Below, one piece after another: positions 1 to 7,360 of a stretch of 41,598 nucleotides of DNA. Position numbers and translations under genes: made by a program. The notes under the pieces are model-generated. The model was not told the DNA's origin and did not search any database. It saw nothing but the letters and a program-made list of their open reading frames with translations. Origin of the DNA: Methanobacteriaceae archaeon. GTDB taxonomy: Archaea > Methanobacteriota > Methanobacteria > Methanobacteriales > Methanobacteriaceae. The stretch is from the NCBI GenBank assembly GCA_023249725.1, contig JAHFBZ010000008.1:1-41598 (forward strand), read 5' to 3'. The number at the start of each line of letters is the position of its first letter. The stretch's first letter is position 1.

Positions 1-198
1 CTTTAATATTTTGATAATTATTATATTTATGTTACTACTAAATGTTTAAAGTAAATTTTTTATAATTATTGATTATAGACTAAAATTATATAAAATGAAA
101 TACTTATCTCAAGCTAAAATTAATAATTAATGAAATACGAAATAGTATTTCCGAGTTATATAATTCTTTGATAAAATTTAATAATAGGGGAATTTAAT

Positions 199-888
199 TT
201 ATTTGTAATCCAAATCTCCTAGATTATAAAGCTTCTGTAGGCTGGAAGCATGACTTATTTCGTAAAGAGCGTAAGGATTATTGAAATAAGGATCTATAAG
301 GCCTTTAGCAATATAGTAATAAGCTGCAAAACGTCCATATTCCTTCCAGACAATTTGTACATACAGTGGGAATCCACAGCCAGGATTTATGAAAATCCCA
401 CCGGTTCTCACATTACCATGGTTTACCATAGGAATAGGTCCTTCCTGCCCGTTTTTTTTCCCCACCTTGTTTACATAAGCCAGTGCATCATCCAAATTAT
501 CAAATTCAATACCATCAGCACGGTAATGATATTTGCTGTAATCGGGTCCAAAGATGAATGTGCTGATAACTTCCGTCCAGCTAATGTCTGTACGTAGGCC
601 ATTAGGATCGATCATGGCCAGTTCGATTATGGTCACATTGCCTTGCTTAAACTGACGATAATTAGAATCACCAGCAAAATGAACTACTAATGCACATTTA
701 GAGCCTTTTTTTTCAGCGTACTGACTTAACAATTCTGCATGGGGGTGGTTAGGGTACATATCTGGATTGACTAGTTTAACAAGGGCTAAACGTCCTACTG
801 GTTCCACAAGCCCAGTTTGAGTTGATATATATAAGTAAGATCCAAAAATTAGGACAACTATCATGGCTGCTAGCAAAAATTTTGACAT
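199..888 (-). CDS. Membrane-anchored exported protein of unknown function
   Basis: I do not recognise this 229-residue protein. It starts with a hydrophobic segment (about residues 4-22) after a single Lys, which looks like an uncleaved signal anchor, so the rest should lie outside the membrane. The outer part is mixed alpha/beta in character, rich in Tyr, Asn and Gly, with only two cysteines (in KGSKCALVV and NPGCGFPLY), which could form a disulfide. The ATG start is backed by a GAGGA ribosome binding site six bases upstream. It is a single gene flanked by AT-rich non-coding DNA, so context gives no hint of function. A secreted or surface role is inference from the N-terminus only. Confidence 0.7.
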   Translation of the reverse strand: MSKFLLAAMIVVLIFGSYLYISTQTGLVEPVGRLALVKLVNPDMYPNHPHAELLSQYAEKKGSKCALVVHFAGDSNYRQFKQGNVTIIELAMIDPNGLRTDISWTEVISTFIFGPDYSKYHYRADGIEFDNLDDALAYVNKVGKKNGQEGPIPMVNHGNVRTGGIFINPGCGFPLYVQIVWKEYGRFAAYYYIAKGLIDPYFNNPYALYEISHASSLQKLYNLGDLDYK

Positions 889-1474
889 TAAAATCCTCGA
901 ATAATTTATTCATTACTTTATTTTTAATCTGTGATTGGTTTAATTTTTCTTTTAAAGATGTATTAAACTATTATTTTCATCTATTGTTTATTATTTGTGA
1001 GGTTTATACTTTGAGAATATGTAATAATTTAAATAAATTATAAACTATTTTTTATATACAATTATTCTTAATATCTTATAAACATCATGATATTAAAGTA
1101 TTTGGCGAAATTTGATATTAATTTCTATTTTTATTTTATCAAAAAATTCATTTCATAAGTTTCTAGAGGAATTATAATTTTAAGATGAATTATAAAATTA
1201 ATCTATAATTAATAAATTTGAGTCAATTCTCTAATTTTCAACTAATTTTCAAAAATAATATTTAAAATAACAACCAGAATTAATTTATGTTTAAGGACAT
1301 ATATGAGTTTTACATTTTGAATTAAAATAAAATAGTTTTTTAGAACTTCAAGAGCTTAATCAATTTAAAGTAGAATGCAAAAAAGAGTATTTTGATAATA
1401 TGTATTTATCTTGATTATATTTTTTAGAATTGATATGATATGTGGTAAGAATAAAAATAAAAAATAAAAAATAA
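889..1474. other. Gene-free AT-rich stretch
   Basis: This stretch of nearly 600 bases between two minus-strand genes is very AT-rich and full of stop codons. I see no convincing gene, RNA structure or repeat array. A 73-codon plus-strand frame at 822-1043 overlaps the upstream gene, has low-complexity Phe/Leu/Asn composition and no clear ribosome binding site, so I treat it as chance. The region presumably holds the promoter of the 199-888 gene and the terminator of the 1475-1984 gene. Confidence 0.5.
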
Positions 1475-1984
1475 TTATTTTTTAAGCATAATTAATGTTC
1501 CACCTAATATCACTGATAACACTAATGTAGCATATGATGCACTGCCGTCACTTGTAGTGCCACTGTCAGAATTTTCAGTATTGTTGGGGCTCACTTCATT
1601 TGTTTCAATAATAGGATACTCCGTGGAATTGGAGGTATATTGGATGCTGCTTGGGATGCTGTTAGGGGTTTCATTTGTGTTTTCAGCGTTGGATATTATT
1701 TTTTGACTTTCTGTGGAGGTAGCAACAATTTCAGAATTTTCTGTTGGATTGGCCACATTATTGTTTGCAACTTCAGGAGTAACTGATTCTATTTCCTGTG
1801 TCGGGGTGGAGTTTTCTGAAGGGTTTGTAGTTGTATTTGGTGATTCGGGATTAGATATTTCAGAATCTGGACTTACCCAGTCATCTGGCAGAATGGCTAT
1901 GGCACTTACGGCATTAATTAGAACTAAAGAAGAAAATAAAACAATGAATATTGTTATTATGAGATTATTTCTAATTCGAATCAC
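1475..1984 (-). CDS. Surface protein with Ser/Thr/Asn-rich stalk and C-terminal membrane anchor
   Basis: This 169-residue protein has three parts. An N-terminal signal peptide (about residues 7-29) is followed by a low-complexity stretch of about 110 residues dominated by Asn, Ser, Thr, Pro and Glu with many N-x-S/T sequons (NTT, NST, NTE types). A hydrophobic segment then ends in KK (about residues 150-169). This is the usual layout of a small glycosylated archaeal surface protein held by its C-terminus. I see no catalytic domain. The start is uncertain: the only in-frame canonical start, GTG at 1984, lies inside a strong GAGGTGAT ribosome binding motif, so translation may begin at the ATT codon three codons on. 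Composition makes database similarity unreliable. Confidence 0.7.
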   Translation of the reverse strand: MIRIRNNLIITIFIVLFSSLVLINAVSAIAILPDDWVSPDSEISNPESPNTTTNPSENSTPTQEIESVTPEVANNNVANPTENSEIVATSTESQKIISNAENTNETPNSIPSSIQYTSNSTEYPIIETNEVSPNNTENSDSGTTSDGSASYATLVLSVILGGTLIMLKK

Positions 1985-2361
1985 CTCTGTTTCAGGATTA
2001 AATTAATTTCTCTTATATTAAAATACAAGTCACAAATACTTAAAATTAAATTTTTTTTTGTGAATTCTCTCTCAAAATGATGATTAATCATATGGATTGA
2101 TTTATTATTCTCTATAACATCTAAAAAACAAGTTTTTTCAATGATAATTTTTGTGATATTATTCACAAACAGAAATTGAAAATATCTAAAATAACTCAAA
2201 AACTAAATTTATAAGTTCTACTTTTTATTTAAAAGAATTAATAATATAATTTTATATTTTTGGGGTTTATATCTTTAAAAATGAGAAATAAAAAAATTTA
2301 GCAATTAAAACGCAATTTTTTAAATATTTAAAAGTAATATAATAAAATTAGAGGATGTTTC
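1985..2361. other. Divergent intergenic region upstream of the MFS gene
   Basis: This AT-rich region separates two divergent genes and should contain both promoters. A TATA-like AATTTATAAG lies at about 2206-2215 for the plus strand, but that would give a leader of about 120 bases. A 72-codon minus-strand frame (1981-2199) has no sensible composition or ribosome binding site and was not called. The bases GTAATATAATA just upstream of the MFS ribosome binding site partly match the palindrome found before the flavodoxin gene at 13047 (about 8 of 12 positions), which may be chance. Confidence 0.35.
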
Positions 2362-3894
2362 ATGGAAGAAAAAGTTCAAATTGGTTGGATTACATTAATT
2401 GTTGTCTCGCTTTCAGCTTTTGTAATTGCTTTAGATACTACATTTATGAATGTGGCCATAACTACGCTGGTCAAAGATCTAAACACAACTGTGGGCACGA
2501 TTCAGTTTATAATTGCGGTTTATGCACTCACCATGGCCGCATTAATGTTAATCGGCGGAAAACTCCAGGATGTAATGGGTAAAAAACGTACATTTCTTAT
2601 TGGAGCTGCTATTTATGGTATTGGAACTACTATAGCTGCTTTAAGTATTAATACATTCATGTTACTCATAGGATGGTCTATTTTAGAGGGTATTGGTGCT
2701 GCTTTAATGACTCCGGCCACGGCATCAATTATCAGTGGAACATATCATGGTAAAGATCGTACTTTTGCTTTGGCCATTTGGACTGCCATGGCCGGAGTGG
2801 CTGCAGCGATTGGCCCATTATTTGGGGGATTTTTAACCACGTTCTTTAGTTGGAGGTGGGGTTTTGGCCTGGAATTGCTTATTATATTAACCATTCTTGC
2901 TTATTCGGGCCATATTAAATACTTCAAACCAATTATGGAACGTTCAGATATCGATGTTTTGGGAGCTATACTTTCTGCGGTAGGTATAGTGGTCTTGGTT
3001 TTAGGTGTTTTATTACTCAATTCATTTAAAACGTGGACCTATGCTCCTTACTGTATGGGAATTGGAATTTTAATTCTTATGGTATTTTATTTCTATGAAA
3101 AAAGGAGAATTGCTCAAAATAAAATACCCCTATTTGATGTTCATTTACTTAAAAACAGGGATTTCACGTTGGGGACCAGCACTCGTCTTCTAATGAATCT
3201 AGCTTTAGCAGGAACAGTTTTTGTAATGCCTGTTTTCCTCCAGACAGTATCTGGTGCGGATGCATTTACTACTGGCCTAATTTTAATGCCACTCACAGTA
3301 GGATTACTAGTATTCTCAATTATCGCCTCGAAAATTTCTGGAAGGCTTCCCCACCGCACTATAATTGCCATAGGATTCGCTGTGGCATTACTAGGAGCGA
3401 TTATTCTCAGATCTCAGTTCAGTTTATATACTCAACTAATTGACCTGGTTCCGGGAATGTTCTGTTTGGGAGTGGGCCTGGGATTGTCCATTCCACTAAC
3501 GGCGGATGTGATACTTACCAGTGCCGGTGATAAAAAACAGGCTGATGCATCAGGATTCATGTCAACTGGAGCCAATTTGGGATCATCCATGGGAACAGCA
3601 GTAATTGGAGTAATATTAATTTTAGGAGCCATCAGTGGTTTATACACGGCCATAGATACTACATATCCCGACCAAATCACTAAAGAGCAGTATAAAGAAA
3701 ATCTCGGGTTCTATTTTGAAAAACTAGGGACCACTAATGTGCAACAATTGAAAAATCAAACATCTGCAGATTCGAATATGGTAAATATTACCATAACAAC
3801 AGCGATGAGATATGCTATGGATGCCGTATCTATTTTCATGCTTCTGGGATTAATAATATCTCTCTTTTTGAGGCCTATTGGTAAAGAGGGATGA
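2362..3894 (+). CDS. MFS drug-exporter-type transporter (EmrB/QacA, DHA2 family)
   Basis: This 510-residue protein is a proton-coupled efflux transporter of the 14-helix DHA2 branch of the major facilitator superfamily. The sequence shows the family marks: an acidic residue in helix 1 within ALDTTFMNVA, motif A as GGKLQDVMGKKR in the helix 2-3 loop, the antiporter motif C region around AIGPLFGG in helix 5, and about 14 hydrophobic helices over the full length. There is a larger extracytoplasmic loop near residues 435-480, before the last helix. The ATG start follows AGAGG. It lies alone, so the substrate cannot be told from context; toxic amphipathic compounds are usual for the family. It could also export a metabolite. 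Confidence 0.92.
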   Translation: MEEKVQIGWITLIVVSLSAFVIALDTTFMNVAITTLVKDLNTTVGTIQFIIAVYALTMAALMLIGGKLQDVMGKKRTFLIGAAIYGIGTTIAALSINTFMLLIGWSILEGIGAALMTPATASIISGTYHGKDRTFALAIWTAMAGVAAAIGPLFGGFLTTFFSWRWGFGLELLIILTILAYSGHIKYFKPIMERSDIDVLGAILSAVGIVVLVLGVLLLNSFKTWTYAPYCMGIGILILMVFYFYEKRRIAQNKIPLFDVHLLKNRDFTLGTSTRLLMNLALAGTVFVMPVFLQTVSGADAFTTGLILMPLTVGLLVFSIIASKISGRLPHRTIIAIGFAVALLGAIILRSQFSLYTQLIDLVPGMFCLGVGLGLSIPLTADVILTSAGDKKQADASGFMSTGANLGSSMGTAVIGVILILGAISGLYTAIDTTYPDQITKEQYKENLGFYFEKLGTTNVQQLKNQTSADSNMVNITITTAMRYAMDAVSIFMLLGLIISLFLRPIGKEG

Positions 3895-4025
3895 TAATAA
3901 TTCATAATCTTTTTTAATTTTCTTTTTTAAATTTTAAAAAATATAAAGTTATTTTGTTTAATTGCAGGAATATTATTTTTTTTAATAAAGAATAAATATT
4001 AAGATGAATTAAAATAAAAAAAGTT

Positions 4026-4385
4026 TTAAGAAATGGCTGCAACTGTAAATTTTAAAGGTTTCCCCACTCCTCCGTATTGATTTTCCAAAGCAAATAGTGC
4101 AGTTTTGTTAGCAGTCGGATCTTTATGGGCTAAAAATCCACCTATAGCTCCCACAGCAGCACTAACTACTCCTACTAGAACTGTATAATTATTATCCGTT
4201 AACCCAATGCTCACCACTAAGGCAACCACGGTCACGGTTGTCAATCCTAAAAGATCTATAGCTTGTATTTTGTGATGGCTACGCATATTAACTTTGTTTT
4301 TAAATATGGACTTAATTAAATAGCCTAAAATCCCTACTGTTCCTAGAATAATTAAAACATGTATCATAAACCCATAATAACTCAC
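4026..4385 (-). CDS. Small membrane protein with three predicted TM helices
   Basis: This protein of 119 residues or fewer has three hydrophobic helices (about residues 8-27, 43-62 and 69-86) and a short soluble tail ending in LKFTVAAIS. A basic loop (KNKVNMRSHHK) follows helix 1, suggesting that loop is cytoplasmic. I do not recognise the family. The start is ambiguous: GTG at 4385 is embedded in the sequence AGGGGTGAG, which itself looks like a ribosome binding site, and the in-frame ATG at 4367 lies somewhat far from it. The gene faces away from the toxin-antitoxin pair, with about 100 bases between them. Confidence 0.65.
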   Translation of the reverse strand: MSYYGFMIHVLIILGTVGILGYLIKSIFKNKVNMRSHHKIQAIDLLGLTTVTVVALVVSIGLTDNNYTVLVGVVSAAVGAIGGFLAHKDPTANKTALFALENQYGGVGKPLKFTVAAIS

Positions 4386-4462
4386 CCCTAATTAAGTATT
4401 ATAATATGTTTTTTTATTAATTCTTTTATATAGTTTATGTTGAATTGCTTAGATTATCATTA

Positions 4463-4472
4463 TTTATATAAG
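4463..4472 (+). promoter_or_regulatory. TATA box for the toxin-antitoxin pair
   Basis: TTTATATAAG begins 30 bases before the ATG at 4493. Archaeal transcription starts about 25-28 bases past the start of the TATA box, so the mRNA would be leaderless or nearly so. No ribosome binding site is seen before that ATG, which agrees. Confidence 0.5.
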
Positions 4473-4492
4473 AAATATGGAATAGTCTCAAT

Positions 4493-4762
4493 ATGAAAAA
4501 TAAAAATTCCAGTCCATTAGTTCGCCAAGGCAGAACCATATCTTGGAGACGGAGTAAAAAAGGATGGTCTATGATTATCATGCCGGACAGTATTCGAATA
4601 GATAATAACCACGGGTACTGTCACATTCACCTAGAATACAAAAAAAATTACCAAAACATAAAAGAAAACAGTTTAGAGGCCATTTACTCTATGATAACGG
4701 ACCATATAGAAATAAACAAAGGGATTAATTTAGATGAATTAAAAAAGGAGCTTATAAATTGA
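4493..4762 (+). CDS. TumE-like toxin of a type II toxin-antitoxin system
   Basis: This 89-residue protein has a Lys/Arg-rich N-terminus. It is followed by a short beta-rich segment (WSMIIMPDSIRID), a HIHLEYKK motif and a C-terminal helix containing DHIEINKG. The size, the HIH segment and the helix resemble the TumE toxin family, small proteins paired with a winged-helix antitoxin. The next gene overlaps it by four bases (TTGA) and encodes just such a protein, which is the main support. The mRNA seems leaderless. The family assignment is from memory of the pattern and is moderate; the toxic target is unknown to me. Confidence 0.55.
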   Translation: MKNKNSSPLVRQGRTISWRRSKKGWSMIIMPDSIRIDNNHGYCHIHLEYKKNYQNIKENSLEAIYSMITDHIEINKGINLDELKKELIN

Positions 4763-5184
4763 GAATTAAACTAATCCGAGAATTAAAAGGCAGGGAACTG
4801 GTTCAAGAATTCAGAAAAACATATGGTTCTATTTCTGAGCTGGAAAAGCTCTATGAAAATAACCTGGACAATTTGAAATTATATACTGACTTGGAGGACT
4901 GGAAATACTTTTCAGAAAATCTAGATGAGACCATGGAAGATGGTAAAATCATATTTATAGATAAATTAGTTTTAGGTGAAGAAGAAAAGGAATTACTGGA
5001 TTTAATAGTAAATAAAAAACCTCAATCAATCAAAGATCTAGCTCAGATTCTTAACTGGGATTTAAAGAAGGTTTACCCTAAAATTATTCAATTAGAAAAA
5101 TATGATCTGATTGAACTTAAATCAGGGCCTAAAAAAGCATTGGTACCTGCATTAAAATACGATAAGATGGAAATTGTTGAATAA
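4759..5184 (+). CDS. Winged-helix DNA-binding antitoxin (TumA / HVO_A0114-like)
   Basis: This 141-residue protein has an N-terminal helical part (about residues 1-70), likely the partner-binding or dimer region, and a C-terminal winged helix-turn-helix (about residues 75-135). The segment PQSIKDLAQILNWDLKKVYPKIIQLEKYDLIEL reads as helix-turn-helix-wing. The TTG start overlaps the stop of the previous gene by four bases and has an AGGAG site nine bases upstream, so the two proteins are translationally coupled. Proteins of this type neutralise a small toxin and repress their own promoter; here the likely target is the TATA region before 4493. A plain transcription regulator is the alternative. 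Confidence 0.6.
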   Translation: MRIKLIRELKGRELVQEFRKTYGSISELEKLYENNLDNLKLYTDLEDWKYFSENLDETMEDGKIIFIDKLVLGEEEKELLDLIVNKKPQSIKDLAQILNWDLKKVYPKIIQLEKYDLIELKSGPKKALVPALKYDKMEIVE

Positions 5185-5501
5185 TTTTACTTGTTTGTCA
5201 TATCCTAGCTTTATTTAATTTAATTAATTGTTTTATGGATTATCAATGCATTCATGATGAATTTGTGAAGAATGTGGGAGTTATATAAAAAGAAAGGGGA
5301 TTTATGAACTTTGTGTATCTCCCAAATTTACTCTGCTCATTTCCTAGCCATATATTATATTGAGTAATTATTTTATTAGTTCAACTACGTTATAGTGGCG
5401 TTTAACGAAGATTATTATTAATTTTAAATAAATTGAAATTTTAGCAAAAAAATAATGCTGAAAAGAAATATAATAATAATTATATTTTAGGAGGGGTTAT
5501 T
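5185..5501. other. Intergenic region before the Ku gene
   Basis: About 317 bases without a supported gene. A TATA-like TTATATAAAA lies at 5281-5290, framed by GGGAG (5276-5280) and CTCCC (5319-5323), which pair but leave a long loop. A 19-codon frame starting at ATG 5304 is not supported by anything else. The promoter of the Ku-ligase operon must lie here, but the TATA-like element would give a leader of nearly 200 bases, so I cannot place it with confidence. Confidence 0.35.
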
Positions 5502-6266
5502 TTGAGGTCAATTTGGTCTGGATATTTATCTTTTGGTACAATTCTTATTCCTATTAGAACTTATGCCGCGAGTGAAAACCTGCATGTGGGCTTTCACCAA
5601 GTCCATAAAACGGATTGTGGCCGAGTTAGATACAAAAAAGTTTGTGAAAAGGATGGTGAGGAACTTAAGGCCGAAGATATTGTGAAAGCATACTTCATAG
5701 CTGGAGAATGTATTAAATTTACTGATGAAGAATTAGAATCCCTTAAACCTTTTAGAAATAAAATGATGGAGATCCAGGGATTTTGTAAGATCGAAGAAAT
5801 ACCTATGGTGGCCCTATCCAAACCATACTATATTGGGACCGAATCTGCTAAAAAAGGAGGTGTGGGAAAGAGTTTTCTCCTTTTAAAAAAGGCCATGGAA
5901 AAAAGCGGCAAAGTGGCCCTAGTTAAATGGGTTTCACGAACCAATGAATACATTGGAATGCTAGAATCACATGGAAAAGGATTCCTTCTAAAACAAATGC
6001 TCTATCACGAACAGATAAGATCTTCTGAAGAAATAAATGTTATAGAAACAGAATTAACACCAAATTTGGTGGATAAAGGGGTTAAAGTTGTTGAAAAGAT
6101 GACCTTTGACTTTAATTGGGCCGATTACCAGGAAGAATATACGGCTGAGGTTAAAAAATTAATAGAAAGAAAAGCACTGGGTGAAGAATTGGAAGTAAAA
6201 GAAATAAAGGCCCCTGAAACACGATCTATTGAATCCGAACTGGAAAAGATGTTGGACAGTGTTTAA
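5502..6266 (+). CDS. ku: Ku protein, bacterial-type non-homologous end joining
   Basis: This 254-residue protein is a prokaryotic Ku, which forms a homodimeric ring on DNA double-strand ends and recruits the ligase. The N-terminus, RSIWSGYLSFGTILIPIRTY, matches the strongly conserved opening of bacterial Ku. Ring-strand features follow, such as the Cys-containing GRVRYKKVCEKDG segment and the IRSSEEI region near residue 165-170. The length is close to that of short bacterial Ku proteins, without a long Lys-rich tail. The start is TTG with an AGGAGG-type site (5489-5496) directly upstream. The ligase gene begins on the base after its stop codon, so the two form an operon. Ku is rare in archaea, and transfer from bacteria is likely. 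Confidence 0.93.
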   Translation: MRSIWSGYLSFGTILIPIRTYAASENLHVGFHQVHKTDCGRVRYKKVCEKDGEELKAEDIVKAYFIAGECIKFTDEELESLKPFRNKMMEIQGFCKIEEIPMVALSKPYYIGTESAKKGGVGKSFLLLKKAMEKSGKVALVKWVSRTNEYIGMLESHGKGFLLKQMLYHEQIRSSEEINVIETELTPNLVDKGVKVVEKMTFDFNWADYQEEYTAEVKKLIERKALGEELEVKEIKAPETRSIESELEKMLDSV

Positions 6267-7151
6267 ATGATAGAACCGATGCTAGCTCAGCTAAAAAGTA
6301 ATGTCGTTAATTTGGATGGATCCTGGCTGGTAGAACCTAAATATGATGGTGAACGGTTGATTGCCCAGCGTGAAGGTAATTCCATAACCTTATGGACCCG
6401 TAGGGATATTCAAGTTTCTTATAAGTTCCCAGAAATAGTTTCTGCTTTAAAAAAGAATATAAACGGAAAAAATTGGATACTAGATGGTGAACTAACTGTC
6501 GCTGGTGGATTTAGACAACTTCTAAAGCGTAATGTGGAAGATAAATTCAAAATAAGTATTTTAGCACGTAAAATGCCGGCCACTTATAATATATTTGATA
6601 TTATAAATTGGGATGGTGAATTCGTGATGGAAAAGCCCTTAATAGAGCGTAAATCCCTTCTTTTAAAGGCAGTTAATTTAGATGAATTCATTGATCTCAT
6701 AGATTTTCAGGAATTAAATGATGTAAAAAAACATCTTAATGATAATTTAAAGGCAGGTTTTGAAGGTATTGTCTTAAAAAAAACTTATTCGCCATATGAA
6801 CCCGGCAAAAGATCAGAAAATTGGATTAAACTAAAAAAACAAGATACTATTGATGTTTATGTGGTAGGAGCTACTAAAAGCACGGGTAGCATTGCTTTTG
6901 GAGCATTGATTCTCAAAAAAGATGGAAAATTTTTTGGAAAAGTCGGAACCGGATTCAGTGATCAGGATCGTAAGTATATATTGAATATTTTAAGAAAAAA
7001 TGAGACCCCCTTAGACATAGATCTTCCAGAGAGCGTTCTTTCAGAATTATTGATTAGTAATAAACCACTTTTAGCAGAAATACGTGTCCAGGAGATTATT
7101 AATGATTCGCCCCGGGCCCCAGTTTGGGTAAGATTCCGATGGGATGATTGA
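6267..7151 (+). CDS. ATP-dependent DNA ligase, LigD ligase-domain type
   Basis: This 294-residue protein seals DNA breaks using ATP. The adenylation motif KYDGER has the catalytic Lys at residue 25. Motif III appears as YNIFDIINWDGE, motif IV as EGIVLKK, and motif V as WIKLKK. An OB-fold follows from about residue 205 (DVYVVGATKSTGSIAFGAL). The size equals only the ligase module of bacterial LigD: the polymerase and 3'-phosphoesterase domains are absent. It starts immediately after the Ku stop (TAAATG), so expression is coupled and it should be the Ku-recruited ligase. The chromosomal replication ligase of archaea is a larger, different protein, so this is an accessory repair enzyme. Confidence 0.92.
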   Translation: MIEPMLAQLKSNVVNLDGSWLVEPKYDGERLIAQREGNSITLWTRRDIQVSYKFPEIVSALKKNINGKNWILDGELTVAGGFRQLLKRNVEDKFKISILARKMPATYNIFDIINWDGEFVMEKPLIERKSLLLKAVNLDEFIDLIDFQELNDVKKHLNDNLKAGFEGIVLKKTYSPYEPGKRSENWIKLKKQDTIDVYVVGATKSTGSIAFGALILKKDGKFFGKVGTGFSDQDRKYILNILRKNETPLDIDLPESVLSELLISNKPLLAEIRVQEIINDSPRAPVWVRFRWDD

Positions 7152-7332
7152 TAATTTTTTAATAAAAAAGATGGTTTTAAGATTTTATATTTAGTTTGAA
7201 TTGAGACTATGATATGATGCTCATTTCTGAAATAAAGATGGGTCCATGAAAGTCTGGATTGGTTGCTAAGTTATTGGTGGATAGAATAATATGGGCTAAC
7301 ATATTCTGGATCGAGTTTGTTCCAAAAAATGT

Positions 7333-7341
7333 TTTATATAT
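7333..7341 (+). promoter_or_regulatory. TATA box giving a probable leaderless mRNA
   Basis: TTTATATAT begins 28 bases before ATG 7361. The expected transcription start therefore falls on or next to the start codon, and no ribosome binding site is present in the bases before it. Confidence 0.5.
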
Positions 7342-7360
7342 GAATATTTAAGATGTTATT

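Noticed and set aside
822-1043. 73-codon plus-strand frame
   Set aside because: It overlaps the start of a convincing opposite-strand gene and has the composition of random AT-rich DNA.
1981-2199. 72-codon minus-strand frame before the surface protein gene
   Set aside because: No ribosome binding site, biased AT-driven composition and overlap with the expected promoter region.
5304-5363. 19-codon frame after a TATA-like element before Ku
   Set aside because: No motif, no ribosome binding site and too short to separate from chance.
7205-7255. Possible C/D box small RNA (ATGATG, then CTGA, later CTGG)
   Set aside because: The C box is incomplete, the C to D' distance is about seven bases, the final D box is CTGG, and no terminal stem is seen.
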